Below are positions 1 to 9,500 of a DNA stretch of 64,000 nt, in pieces. The stretch covers positions 141,438 to 205,437 of the forward strand of contig NZ_JTLD01000119.1 of assembly GCF_000798815.1 (NCBI RefSeq). The letters are read 5' to 3'. This DNA comes from Alistipes sp. ZOR0009. GTDB lineage: Bacteria; Bacteroidota; Bacteroidia; Bacteroidales; ZOR0009. The notes under the pieces were generated by a model that worked only from the letters and a program-made list of their open reading frames with translations, was not told the DNA's origin and searched no databases. Each line of letters starts with the position of its first letter. Within the stretch, counting starts at the first letter, position 1. Both the position numbers and the translations under genes were made by a program.

Positions 1-264
1 TAGGTTGTCCGACAGCATCGCATACCCTATGGAGTGAATGTCGTAGTCGAACATCCGATCCTGAAACTTTTGAACCCGAAAGGCATCCAGCAGCCCGCAG
101 GCGTAGAAATGCTGTTTGGCCTTTTGAATACTTTTTTCTTGTACCAATTCAAAAAGGGCAAATATCAAGTTACACCTAAATAAACGCCCTATTCTAGGGC
201 TATCCATCTCATATTTTAATAAAATAGACTCTAAATCCTGATAATCATTTCTAATTTCTACCAC
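1..264 (-). CDS. Partial unknown protein, candidate immunity gene (runs off left edge)
   Basis: The minus strand is open for 88 codons from a GTG at 262-264 to the window edge, so the C-terminus is missing. An in-frame TGA lies just upstream of the GTG, which makes this the likely start. The product is rich in aromatic and charged residues, looks helical and has no signal peptide. It starts two bases after the stop of a toxin-like 3' gene fragment on the same strand, an arrangement typical of toxin-immunity pairs in polymorphic toxin loci. The immunity role is inferred from position only; I do not recognise the family. Confidence 0.5.
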   Translation of the reverse strand, partial: MVEIRNDYQDLESILLKYEMDSPRIGRLFRCNLIFALFELVQEKSIQKAKQHFYACGLLDAFRVQKFQDRMFDYDIHSIGYAMLSDNL

Positions 265-266
265 GC

Positions 267-419
267 CTAAAAATCATTAGAAAGTTTTGTAAAGTAACCT
301 GCACCATCACTCTTATCTATAGTAAAGACATAACGTTCAACAATATTTTCGTTCTTTCTTAGCGTATTAGATAAATCTTTATGTATACCCCCCCGCTCGC
401 TGTAGTCTACATCAGCGCA
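267..419 (-). pseudogene. Remnant 3' end of a possible polymorphic toxin gene
   Basis: A 50-codon minus-strand frame ends at TAG (267-269) and is bounded upstream by a TAG at 420-422, with no start codon inside. Its translation has balanced composition and reads like a real C-terminal tail (VDYSERGG near the beginning, YFTKLSNDF at the end). A run of seven G lies inside it at 398-404. It directly precedes the partial gene at 1-264. This could be the displaced 3' end of an Rhs-type or other polymorphic toxin. It could also be a chance frame; the compositional quality and the tight spacing argue against that, but weakly. Confidence 0.3.
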
Positions 420-628
420 CTAGGCTGGGCGAAGATTAGCTTCGCTGAGCTCGCACTTCGTGCTCGGTTGCAACTTCGTCTTTGCTAAGTAGCAGTCTGC
501 AGCCCGCCATCCAAAAGTAGCAAAAAAGCAAAGCGCAGCTGTTGATAGGAGCATCTGCATTCTGCTGGTTTCTTCCCGCTACTTTTTTGTATCAAAAAAG
601 TAAAATCCCAACGCTTAATCTTCTATTG
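420..628. other. Non-coding stretch with short inverted repeats
   Basis: There is no convincing gene here. The segment contains several small hairpins: GCGAAG/CTTCGC (429-434 and 440-445), GCAC-TTC-GTGC around 453, and a nine-pair A/T-rich hairpin at 581-601 (ACTTTTTTG, TAT, CAAAAAAGT). The last lies just past the 3' end of the acetyltransferase gene on the minus strand and could end its transcript. Confidence 0.4.
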
Positions 629-1072
629 CTAAAGCTCCTTTTTAAGATAGATCATATCAACAAGCTGTATGTCGCCATCGAACATGGGATGGTCGTAGTT
701 GTCGGTGAAGAAATTCTTTACTCGATGCGATTTTTCGAACCCGCAGCTTTCGTAGAACGATAAGGTGGTGGGAGTTTCGCCTGTACCGACAAGCATCGTT
801 TGGTAGCTGTTTTTGTAGAAGTCAGAAATAAAGTTTATTAGAGTCCTACCATATCCTTTGCCCTGATACTTCTCGTAGGTTGCAATGTTTTTGAGCTCGC
901 AGGTTTCGTTGTTTATTGCTACCACAACGCAAATACTTTTCAAATCATTGTCGTATAAGGCAAACATTTCTCCATTCGGTAGATACCTGTCAACCATATC
1001 TTCCTGTTCGTCTGCCAATAGCAGTAAGTCGAGAAACTGCTTCTTGTTTTCGGTAATCTTCTCTATTTTCAT
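629..1072 (-). CDS. GNAT family N-acetyltransferase
   Basis: This 147-aa protein is a typical single-domain GNAT enzyme, transferring an acetyl group from acetyl-CoA to an unknown amine. The acetyl-CoA binding motif A is visible as [11 protein letters not shown] near residue 70, preceded by a beta strand ([16 protein letters not shown]) and followed by [12 protein letters not shown] near residue 107, the usual GNAT C-terminal FYxxxGF motif. The protein resembles the YvbK branch. It is cytoplasmic, with no signal peptide. It lies six bases downstream of the DUF3795 gene and is probably cotranscribed with it. The substrate cannot be told from the sequence. Confidence 0.85.
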   Translation of the reverse strand: MKIEKITENKKQFLDLLLLADEQEDMVDRYLPNGEMFALYDNDLKSICVVVAINNETCELKNIATYEKYQGKGYGRTLINFISDFYKNSYQTMLVGTGETPTTLSFYESCGFEKSHRVKNFFTDNYDHPMFDGDIQLVDMIYLKKEL

Positions 1073-1078
1073 GCGATC

Positions 1079-1522
1079 TCAGCTGTTGTTTTTAGTATAG
1101 TAAAAACCCTGCCCTTTTGCCTTCCGCTCATCTTGAAGCTTTCCCCACGATTCCCAGCCCTTCTCCCGTAAAACAGAGTTGTCGTTTTTTAGGAAGGAGT
1201 AGCCTTCGAATAGTTCTGGAAAATGTTGGCAAGGGTAGCTCTCACAGAATGCGCACATTTCAACATTCTTTTCCTTAGCGCACAATCTTATTTTGCAGCC
1301 TGGATTTCCGCTCCCCGCCTTACACGATATGCATACGCCTCCGGTGGTCATCCCTTTTAGAAACGACCAAAACTTATCTCCATCGGGGAAGAAGGACATA
1401 ATTTCGGCAAACCCTAGCTTCTGCATTTCTTCATACAAAACTTTTGCAGCCGGTTCAACCTTCATCTTAACATCGCAATTTTCGCAGTAAAGACCGCAAT
1501 AGCAGCTGTATTGTTTGTCCAT
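1079..1522 (-). CDS. DUF3795 cysteine-rich protein
   Basis: This 147-aa protein has the Cys pattern of DUF3795: CYCGLYCENC at residues 7-16, then CISC near 64, CKIRLC near 76 and CAFC...YPC near 90-98. Such clusters usually bind zinc or an iron-sulfur cluster; no enzymatic role is established for the family. It is soluble, with no signal peptide. The ATG at 1522 is the only sensible start. The acetyltransferase gene follows after six bases, which suggests a two-gene unit. Confidence 0.8.
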   Translation of the reverse strand: MDKQYSCYCGLYCENCDVKMKVEPAAKVLYEEMQKLGFAEIMSFFPDGDKFWSFLKGMTTGGVCISCKAGSGNPGCKIRLCAKEKNVEMCAFCESYPCQHFPELFEGYSFLKNDNSVLREKGWESWGKLQDERKAKGQGFYYTKNNS

Positions 1523-1628
1523 TTTTAGTGTACTATTTAGTCAATTTGTAGTTTACAGGCTCATTGTAGTTTAGATCGAGCCATTTTTATCTTACAGCCA
1601 ACCCTAATATATAGGCTACTGGCAGCGC

Positions 1629-2144
1629 TTACTTTATCTTTTTACTTTTCCCTTCGACGTAGGTGGTAAAGTTCACGCCGTCTCTAGATATTTGGAACCT
1701 TGTATTTACCGTTTCGTTTTCGAGCAACTCGTAGGTTAACCTAAAAAATGGAGCGTTCTCCACCTTTACGCTTGTCAACGTAATAGATTTGTCGGTGTAT
1801 GCTACCGAGTAGCTAATCGTGTGGCCTTCATTATCAAAGTATATTGCCTTTGTAGAGCTATCGCTGGCATCAAAGTGGACTATCATTAAATCGTCGTGTA
1901 CGATTTTTGGTTTATTATTAGCTGCAGGATACTCCGAGTGACTTTTGCGGACTACTATATTTTTATCTAAGTCAAACGAAAAAGAAAATGTCCCGCTACC
2001 TTGACCGGGCTGTCCACCACCTTCACCCTTCCATTCGCCTATTAGCCAGCTCCATTTATTCCAGTTGGTGTTCTGTTGACTGTGACAAACAGCAGTCAGG
2101 GCAAGGAAAGCTATAATTAATGGTAGTCTTGTCTTCATTTTCAT
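1629..2144 (-). CDS. Secreted lipocalin-like beta-barrel protein
   Basis: This 171-aa protein begins with a signal peptide (about residues 1-22, ending CHSQ). The mature part opens with WSWLIGEWKGEGGGQPGQG, the W-x-x-G-x-W signature of DUF1579/lipocalin-like, heme-binding-type small beta-barrels. The rest is alternating beta strand down to YVEGKSKK. It is probably periplasmic and binds a small hydrophobic ligand; the ligand is unknown. Its start overlaps the end of the YdeI/OmdA gene by four bases, so the two are translationally coupled. Confidence 0.65.
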   Translation of the reverse strand: MKMKTRLPLIIAFLALTAVCHSQQNTNWNKWSWLIGEWKGEGGGQPGQGSGTFSFSFDLDKNIVVRKSHSEYPAANNKPKIVHDDLMIVHFDASDSSTKAIYFDNEGHTISYSVAYTDKSITLTSVKVENAPFFRLTYELLENETVNTRFQISRDGVNFTTYVEGKSKKIK

Positions 2145-2365
2145 ACCGTCTTTAATGTTTTTTGATTATTCCGAAGCATTAAAATGGCCTTCTCTGCTCT
2201 AGCTTGTCTTGTTGATTCTTGCTTGGCAGAGCCAACCCAGTCGCAATATCCCTGTTTGTACGATTTTGATAGTGTATTGAAAAAATCCTGAGCATCCTTG
2301 TCGTTATCTAGCAGCTTTTGTAGCTCTTGAGGAACTCCTTCTATGTGATTACCTTTTTCCATCAT
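2141..2365 (-). CDS. Short YdeI/OmpD-associated (OmdA) domain protein
   Basis: This 74-aa protein matches the C-terminal OmdA domain of YdeI-type bacteriocin-protection proteins: LDNDKDAQDFFNTLSKSYKQ, then a helix with QARAEKAILMLRNNQ. Full YdeI proteins are near 190 aa and carry an extra N-terminal domain, which is absent here, but the OmdA domain itself is complete. Two adjacent ATG codons (2365 and 2362) could serve as start. The gene overlaps the lipocalin-like gene by four bases. The biochemical role of this family is poorly known. Confidence 0.65.
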   Translation of the reverse strand: MMEKGNHIEGVPQELQKLLDNDKDAQDFFNTLSKSYKQGYCDWVGSAKQESTRQARAEKAILMLRNNQKTLKTV

Positions 2366-2812
2366 GGTATTAATCCTTTATAAGTTTTTGCTAGCTACCT
2401 AATCTATGTGTAGGCGCTACTTGCAGCATACTTTATGGCAAGCAGGGCGAAAACGAATTGTTACTTAACGCCATCCTTATTTTAGGCTTACGGTTATTAA
2501 GTAGGGTGGCAATATAGCATTTATTAGTAGGCGTTATTGTACGTGAGCCAAAGCAACCCTATCTTTTTTGCCGTATTGGCCCAAAATATTCTTTTCGAAA
2601 GCGCTTCTCCGTCAAAAAAAGTGGCAATATCGGGGTTTTTAGCCCCTTTTTCGAAAATCACAAAAGCTGTAAAAACGACCAGTTATCGGGATGAAACGAC
2701 CAGTTATCGGCTAAATCGTACCACTTAATTATTTTTTTCAATTTGTTGATACCAACAGCTGGTTTTGTTACTATTTTGGTGTTACAATAAATGTTAAACA
2801 AAATTCTAACGT
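2366..2812. other. Intergenic region with a 21-bp-period duplication
   Basis: I find no gene in these 447 bases. A 14-base word, CGACCAGTTATCGG, occurs at 2676 and again exactly 21 bases later at 2697. The same spacing is used by the minisatellite at 35586-35795, whose unit shares part of this word. The start of the 309-aa gene follows at 2813. No clear TAnnTTTG box could be placed. Confidence 0.5.
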
Positions 2813-3742
2813 ATGAACGAGTCAAATACTCTTTTTTATCGTTTGCTTACTGGCCTCAATAAATATGTCAAAGGGAATGACGTGCTTATGGGGATTCCAG
2901 CCATAGAAGCAGCAACTTCGAAGATAGATTTGATCATCTCGAAGATAGATAAAACGGCAGTGCTTGTTGATACCGAAAACAAGGGAGTGTATATCGCCGT
3001 AGAGGTTGCTACCAAAAGGGTTGTTGCGCCGCTGTTTGCGGTGGTAAAGTCTATGGAGCTCTACTACGGTTCGCAAAACGATGCGGCCAAGATGGCCGAG
3101 CTGCACACCACCCGTTCGGAGATACAGCGCATGCCGTACAAGATGCTCGATGCTACGGTAAAAACGATACTAAAGTTTGCATCGGCCAACCTTGCCATTT
3201 TGGGTACCTATGGCATTACAGCTGCAACCTTAAAGGAGATAGAGGATGGGATGAAGCAGCTGCAGCTTGCCAATACGGTGCTCGAAGCCTACCTCGAGGA
3301 GAAGAGCCAGAATAGGGCCGTACTTTCCGCGCTGGTAGAGGACGGGAAAAAGATTCTCGTCGAGTGCGATATGCTGGTCGAGATTATCAGCCTAACCCAC
3401 CCCGCTATTTACAAGGGGTATATGGAGATACGTAGTAAAAAGGAGTACTCCGAGCGGCTGCTAACCATTACCGTGCTTAATAGCGAGACCAGGAAGCCGG
3501 AGGAGAACGCTAGGGTGGTGATGGTATCTACCACTCGGACGGTAAAGGGTGAGCCCTACGTGCTCCTCGATAGAAAAACGGGAAAGTTGGGCGAAGTTCG
3601 TAATAGCCGTCGCGAGTTTGATATTTACAAGCTGACCGTCGAGAAGGTTGGCTGCGATTTACAGGAAGAGATTGTTACAGTTGCCGATAATACACCGCTA
3701 CGGCTGGTGGTGCTGCTTAAAAAGAAGCAGGTGTCGAGCTAG
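2813..3742 (+). CDS. Unrecognised 309-aa protein, helical N-terminus and beta C-terminal domain
   Basis: I do not recognise this gene. Residues 1-220 look almost wholly alpha-helical with heptad-like hydrophobic spacing (for example AILGTYGITAATLKEIEDGMKQ). Residues 225-305 look like a small beta-sandwich resembling carboxypeptidase-regulatory folds (LLTITVLNSETRKPEENARV). There is no signal peptide or membrane segment. The gene is solitary, with a strong hairpin terminator 34 bases after its stop. Codon use matches its neighbours, so there is no sign of recent transfer. Confidence 0.6.
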   Translation: MNESNTLFYRLLTGLNKYVKGNDVLMGIPAIEAATSKIDLIISKIDKTAVLVDTENKGVYIAVEVATKRVVAPLFAVVKSMELYYGSQNDAAKMAELHTTRSEIQRMPYKMLDATVKTILKFASANLAILGTYGITAATLKEIEDGMKQLQLANTVLEAYLEEKSQNRAVLSALVEDGKKILVECDMLVEIISLTHPAIYKGYMEIRSKKEYSERLLTITVLNSETRKPEENARVVMVSTTRTVKGEPYVLLDRKTGKLGEVRNSRREFDIYKLTVEKVGCDLQEEIVTVADNTPLRLVVLLKKKQVSS

Positions 3743-3775
3743 ATTGTTCTTTATTTGGATAGGTTTGTTACACTC

Positions 3776-3809
3776 AAAGGCGCAGCTGCTATTTAGCAGC
3801 TGCGCCTTT
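3776..3809 (+). terminator. Strong hairpin terminator
   Basis: A perfect 14-bp inverted repeat (AAAGGCGCAGCTGC and its complement) surrounds a six-base loop, TATTTA. The right arm ends in TTT. It lies 34 bases after the stop of the 309-aa gene. Confidence 0.75.
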
Positions 3810-4005
3810 GATATGTGGTAGGCTGTAGCTGCGGGCTATGCAGCATCACCAAAAAAATAGCGGCGTTGTACTGTCGCAAATTTGCCTAAATGTAGTCTTA
3901 GAGTCAACAGGCTGTAGTCAGGGCCCTTTTAGGGTCCCTGTAGCAGGGAGGTTTGAGCTCACCTTATCCCTGCAGGCAGCCTTATTCTAAAATAAACATA
4001 TTAGG

Positions 4006-6477
4006 ATGAAACATAGCTGTTTTTTAAAATTTACTCTATTGGTAGGTCTTCTTATGGCTGCTGGGGGTGTATCTGCAGCCATTAATAGGGGGAATATTAC
4101 CGGAAACGTTGTTGATAAGCTAAGCAGTAAGCCCATTCCGTATGCTGTTGTTACCCTAGGGCTGCTTCCCGATACCACCGTAAAAAAGTCGGTGCAGACC
4201 GATGCTAGCGGGAGCTACGTTTTTAATCAGGTTCCCGACGGGAGTTACGTGGTAACGGCCCACATGGTGGGCTATGGGCGTAAGCACTCGAGCCCGCTGG
4301 TGTGCCGGCAAAATGCGGTAACGGTGGAGACGCTGGCCATGGAAAATCTGGTTATTAGCGGGGTAACGGTGTACGGTAAGCGTCCCGAAATTGAGGTGAA
4401 GGCCGACAGAACGGTGGTTAACGTTGATAATAGCGTCACCGCCACCAGCGAAAATGCCTACGAGGTGCTGCGAAAGGCTCCGGGCATAAATATCGATAAG
4501 GATGAGAATATCTCCTTGAAGGGTAAGGATGGGGTGATGGTTACCATTAACGATAAGCCCACCTACCTTTCGGGTGCAGAGCTGGCCAGCTACCTTAAAA
4601 CCCTTAGCGGTACAGAGATCGAAAAGGTGGAGTTGATTACCACGCCACCTTCGCGCTACGAGGCTGCTGGTAACACCGGCATCATCAACATTAAGCTAAA
4701 ACGGAATAACCTAGTAGGGGTAAACGGATCGGTAAATGCTGGTGCTGGCATTACCCATAAGGTTAGCGAGTATGGTGGGCTGTCGCTTAACCTGCGTAGG
4801 GGGAAGTTGAACACCTTTGGCTCTATTAATGGCAGGTATAGCCAATATAAGAATAGCCTCGATATTGAGCGAAAGCTGAAGGGTGACGCCGATACCTCGC
4901 TAATTACGCAAAGCTCCACGTCGCGAGGCACCAGCAAGGGCTACAGCTACAGGGTAGGCGCCGATTACGAGCTAAATCGCCGTCATACTTTTGGGGTGAT
5001 GGCCAATGGCTCGGTATACGAGTCGAACTCGGTGCAGAACGTGGGTACCTCCCTGCTGCTTAAGGATGGGATGCTAGCCAAAAGCCTCGCTAGTACTACC
5101 AGCAGAAGTGGTAGCTACCAAAATATCCTTTTAAATGCCAACTACAAGATGGCTATTGATACGAATGGGCGAACGCTTAACGTCGATGCCGACTTTGTAA
5201 AGTACTACAACCGTGCTACAGAGTTTAGCGACACCTACTACTTTGGTTCTTCGGGTGCCGAGGTCGCGATGCCGTTGCTTCTTCAAAGTCATACACCTTC
5301 TGATATCTACGTCAAATCGTTTAGGGCAGATTACGTGCATCCTTTCTCGAAAACGGCCATTTGGGAGGCCGGAGTAAAGGGTAGTATGGTTAATAGCGAC
5401 AACGACCTGCGCTACGAGCGTTCGGTAGATGGTAGCCACTCGTATGTAGATGATCCCAGCCGCTCTAACCATTTTAAGTTTGACGAGCGTATCGCCGCAG
5501 CCTACACCTCTATGGCCTACGATGCCGGAGGATGGAGCCTGAAGGGCGGGCTACGGGCGGAGCATACTTGGAATAGGGGCAACCAGGTTACCACTGGTGC
5601 TGTAAATAGGAGCAGCTACCTCGATCTATTCCCCAGCCTATTTGTGCAGCGCCGCATTAACGAGAAAAACTCGCTGGGGGTGAGCTACAATCGCCGTATC
5701 GATAGGCCTAGCTACGGCAAGCTAAATCCGTTTGTGTGGAGAATTGATGAGTATAGCTATCGGGGAGGTAGTCCAAACCTACGACCTCAGTATTCCAATA
5801 ATATAGAGGTTAGCTACTCGTGGAATAGCCGTGTCTTTTCGAGTATTGGCTACTCGTACACCAACGATATACAGACGCAGGTTGCCGAGGAGGTGGATAT
5901 TATACGCCCTGCAGGCGGATCGAGCCCCGCAAAACCGATTAAGGCGGTAATGCTTATCGATAGAAACTTGAGCAGCCTTAAAACCTTTAACGGTAATGTG
6001 AGCGTAAACCTAAATCCTGTAAAGTGGTTTCGGACTAGCAGCAGTATATCGGCCTCCTACAGGGAGTACGGTAGAGGAGGCGACCAATCGGGTAAAAGCA
6101 CCTTTATGTACTTACTTCAATCTACCAGCAGCTTTATCCTACCCAAGCAGTATACCTTCGAGGTCTCGGGTTGGTATCGCAGCCCTACAGTGTACGGAAT
6201 GATGGACCTAGATCCGCAGTATATAGTGAATGTTGGCGTTCAAAAGAAGTTTTTAAATGATCGGCTATCGGTAAAGGTTAGCTTCGACGATGTTTTTCAT
6301 ACAATGGAAAACAAGTCGTGGGCTAGATACGACAATATGGATATCTCCTTCTACAACAGGTGGGATAGCCAGCGGCTCAACCTCTCGCTCTCCTACCGTT
6401 TTGGGAGTAAGGATGTGAAGCAGTCGCGCCAGCGCACCATTGGCGCAGACGAGGAACAAAAGCGTATGGGCAACTAG
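4006..6477 (+). CDS. Outer-membrane beta-barrel protein, TonB-receptor-like (OMP_b-brl_3 type)
   Basis: This 823-aa protein has a signal peptide (1-25), a carboxypeptidase-regulatory-like domain (about 29-112, GNVVDKLSSKPIPYAVVTL), a plug-like domain (about 118-232, VLRKAPGINIDKDENISLKG and YEAAGNTGIINIKLKR) and a long beta-barrel to about residue 795. The family is common in Bacteroidetes and probably moves or binds an unknown ligand at the outer membrane. The last strand (LSLSYRFG) is followed by about 25 polar residues rather than ending in an aromatic residue, which is unusual for a barrel. There is no SusD partner next to it, so this is not a polysaccharide-utilisation pair. Confidence 0.8.
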   Translation: MKHSCFLKFTLLVGLLMAAGGVSAAINRGNITGNVVDKLSSKPIPYAVVTLGLLPDTTVKKSVQTDASGSYVFNQVPDGSYVVTAHMVGYGRKHSSPLVCRQNAVTVETLAMENLVISGVTVYGKRPEIEVKADRTVVNVDNSVTATSENAYEVLRKAPGINIDKDENISLKGKDGVMVTINDKPTYLSGAELASYLKTLSGTEIEKVELITTPPSRYEAAGNTGIINIKLKRNNLVGVNGSVNAGAGITHKVSEYGGLSLNLRRGKLNTFGSINGRYSQYKNSLDIERKLKGDADTSLITQSSTSRGTSKGYSYRVGADYELNRRHTFGVMANGSVYESNSVQNVGTSLLLKDGMLAKSLASTTSRSGSYQNILLNANYKMAIDTNGRTLNVDADFVKYYNRATEFSDTYYFGSSGAEVAMPLLLQSHTPSDIYVKSFRADYVHPFSKTAIWEAGVKGSMVNSDNDLRYERSVDGSHSYVDDPSRSNHFKFDERIAAAYTSMAYDAGGWSLKGGLRAEHTWNRGNQVTTGAVNRSSYLDLFPSLFVQRRINEKNSLGVSYNRRIDRPSYGKLNPFVWRIDEYSYRGGSPNLRPQYSNNIEVSYSWNSRVFSSIGYSYTNDIQTQVAEEVDIIRPAGGSSPAKPIKAVMLIDRNLSSLKTFNGNVSVNLNPVKWFRTSSSISASYREYGRGGDQSGKSTFMYLLQSTSSFILPKQYTFEVSGWYRSPTVYGMMDLDPQYIVNVGVQKKFLNDRLSVKVSFDDVFHTMENKSWARYDNMDISFYNRWDSQRLNLSLSYRFGSKDVKQSRQRTIGADEEQKRMGN

Positions 6478-6494
6478 GCCTTTTAACAAGAGAA

Positions 6495-6525
6495 GCAAGA
6501 GGACGTTTAAAGAACGTCCTCTTGC
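6495..6525. terminator. Bidirectional hairpin terminator
   Basis: A 13-bp perfect stem (GCAAGAGGACGTT) has a five-base loop. It sits between the convergent barrel gene and the 1745-aa repeat-protein gene and can serve both. Confidence 0.7.
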
Positions 6526-6592
6526 TTTGCATATTTGAAGTAGATTTTTTTTTAGTTAGATGGTTCTGCAAGGAGTGTCGTGTAGCCTTGCG

Positions 6593-9500
6593 CTACTGCT
6601 GATTCTTCATTCCGTACACTGCTCCTGTTTCGGGGCGGCGATAGAACTTAACTCTTTTCGATAGGCTTCCCTTTTTGCCGCTAGGTAGCGTAAATTCGAC
6701 TATCACATCCAGCTCTACCATTATTACCCCTTTGGCGAAGTAGCTGTTGTCTGTCCAAGTTACTATCATCTCGCTGGGGTTGCCTGTTGCACTTACTCCT
6801 CCTGCTACAGGATCAGACAGCCTCCAAGAGTAGGAGTACCCGTCGTACTTGGTAACTTTAAATACCGTTTGCCCTTTGGCACAAGCAATGTTGCCCGAGG
6901 GTTCCTCCCAGCTTATAGGCTGGCGGATGTTAGCCTGAAGGGCATCCTCGGCCCAGCAACCTGTAGTTGTATTTACGGCTCGCACTTTTAGCTCATCGCC
7001 GTTAATCAGGGCATCGGAAGTAAACGTGTTAGACTTTCCTGCTGCTTGAACTGAGCTGCCGTTTACAAAAAACTCGTAGGTGCAATCCGCTGCCGAGGAA
7101 GTGGCCGTAAAGGTTATAGAGGTACCTGGCTCTACCATGCCAGCAGCGCTCGATTTCAGGTTGACGGAGATGTTATCTACCTGAATCTTCTTCGTTGATG
7201 TTGATATGCAGCCATCATCGAGCGTATAGGTTAGCCTTATTGCTCCTGAAAGACCCTTAGGGTCAAACGTATTAGCGGTAACTCCCGTTCCGCTAAAGGT
7301 TCCTCCTTCCGGCGTAGCAACTAGCGCTATTGTACTGCCCGACGAGCATGTCGAGGCGGGTAGGTTAAAGGTTATAGATGGTTTTGTTTTGACCGTCACC
7401 TCTACCTGCGTACGGTTGCTTTGGCATTGGGTTAGATTGTGCACCGCTACCCAGTAGGTGGTATTGGTGGAGAGCGCCTCGGTTTGTAGCTGCGAGCTGG
7501 TGGCAATGGCAGCTCCACCATCGGCTGTGGTGTACCATGTAAATATTGGATTGTCAATGGTCGATGTTGCTGTGAGCGTTGCACGTTCGCCTTGGCAAAC
7601 TGGCTTTGTGCTAACGCTAGGTGCTGGTGCTTTTTGGGTTGCTACCACAACCTCTACTGCGGGCGACTGCGCCGAACAGCCGTTAGCATCTACCACCGCA
7701 ACCGTGAATGTTTGACCGGGGGTATCAACCGTAATCTGCCTATCGGTCTTTCCATTTGACCATTGGTAGGATACCGCCTCGGAAGAGGTGAGGGTAACGG
7801 TTGAACTGGGGCATATAGGTACCTTGCCCGATGGCATTATGGTAGGTTTAGGTAGCGGATTGACCTTTATAACAACAGGACGAGACTCCTTTTTGCAACC
7901 TGTTTTGTCGCTAACCACCACCGTGTAGCTTCCCGATTGTGTAACCTCTAGGCTTTTTAAGTTGGCTGTTGCAATATCTATCCCATCGCGTCGCCACTGG
8001 TAGTTTTTACTTAACGTGCACGAAAGTTTTACCGAGCTGCCTTCACAAAAGGTGGTGGAACCATCAGCTGTAATTGTAGGTTCGGGAATTTGTGCTCTCG
8101 AACGCACCTCAACGTATTCGGAGGTTTGCGAGCAGCCTTTTTCGTTGGTAACAGTAACCTTGTAGTAGCCGGGTTGGTTTACCGTAATGGACGAGGTCTT
8201 TTCGCCCGACGACCATCGATATTCAGTGGCATTTTGTATCGATGAAGAGAGTTTGATTGAGCCAACGTCGCAAATGTTTATTGGTCCCGAAGGATCGATG
8301 GTAACTTTTGCAGATATCAGCTTGTCAACCACCATTTCGTCCGAGCGGCTGCTGCATCCTGTGAGCTTATCAGAAACCTTTACCCAATAGTTACCTGGTT
8401 TATTGGCTACAATCCCAAACGTTTTAGCACCCGTAGACCATTCGTAGTTATAGCCATCGGACTGTGTAGCAATGAGAGCTATTGACGGATCGGGACAAAT
8501 ATCATTGGACGCAACGCTGAATATCTCCGGTTTATTGGGATTTCGGTTTACTTTGATGTAAACCTCAGGCGAGGTATAGGTACACCCTTCGGGGTAGGTA
8601 ACCGCTACGGAGTAGCTAAAGGATCCAAACTTTGTTTCCTCCTTTACAGGAATGGTCGATGTAGTTGCCCCGTTGTTCCATAGGAAGGTGGTCCCTTCGG
8701 ATGGAGCTGCGAGCGTAAGCTCCTCTCCTTGGCAGATGGTTAGTCCTCCTGCAACTTCGATCACAGGGTTTCGGACAGGATGCTTGCCGATGGTTACAGA
8801 GGGCGATGTTGCGGTACATCCGTTTGCATCGGTGGTGGTAATAGAATAGGATCCTGCATCTTTAACAGTTATAGATTGGGATACCTCTCCCGTACTCCAT
8901 TGATAGGCGATGGCGTTGCTGGCATTAAGAACTACTGATTCATTAGTACAGAGCATATTCTTGCCCGAAAGGGTAACCGTGGGTTTTGTCACCTCGAACA
9001 TGGTAACATCAACGGCATCGGAAGCTAGCGTACAGCCATATTCGTCGATAACCGTTGCAAAGTAGGTGCCTGCTTTATCAATCTCAATTTTTTGTGTATG
9101 CTGGCCGCTATTCCATACAAACGAACTTCCATGGTCTAACTCCAGCGTTAGCTTTTCACCTGGACAAATTGCGGTTCTTCCGTCTACCGTAATCATCGGT
9201 CTTCGGCTGCGTATTAGCACCTCCACCTCTTTTGATACGGATGTACAGGTGCTTCCATAGGTAAGAGCAACAGAATATCTTCCGGGTTTACTAACCTTTA
9301 TTGTGCGGGTAGATTCTCCTGTGCTCCATCTGTACTCTGCCGCTTCGTTTGCTTCGAGGGTTACCTCATCATCTGGACATATATATATTTTATCGTCGAC
9401 TACTGGTTGTGACGAAGATATGGTTGCAGGAGGTATTTCTCCTGTATACTGTTGCACTGCTAACGGGGCCGTGTTAAAGCGGCATCCATTTTCGTCTGTT

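Noticed and set aside
542-763. Short plus-strand frame overlapping the acetyltransferase gene
   Set aside because: It is mostly antisense to a well-supported gene and shows no protein-like features.
2537-2728. 63-codon frame in the 2.4-2.8 kb gap
   Set aside because: It runs over the 21-base-period repeat, has no start context and matches no family.
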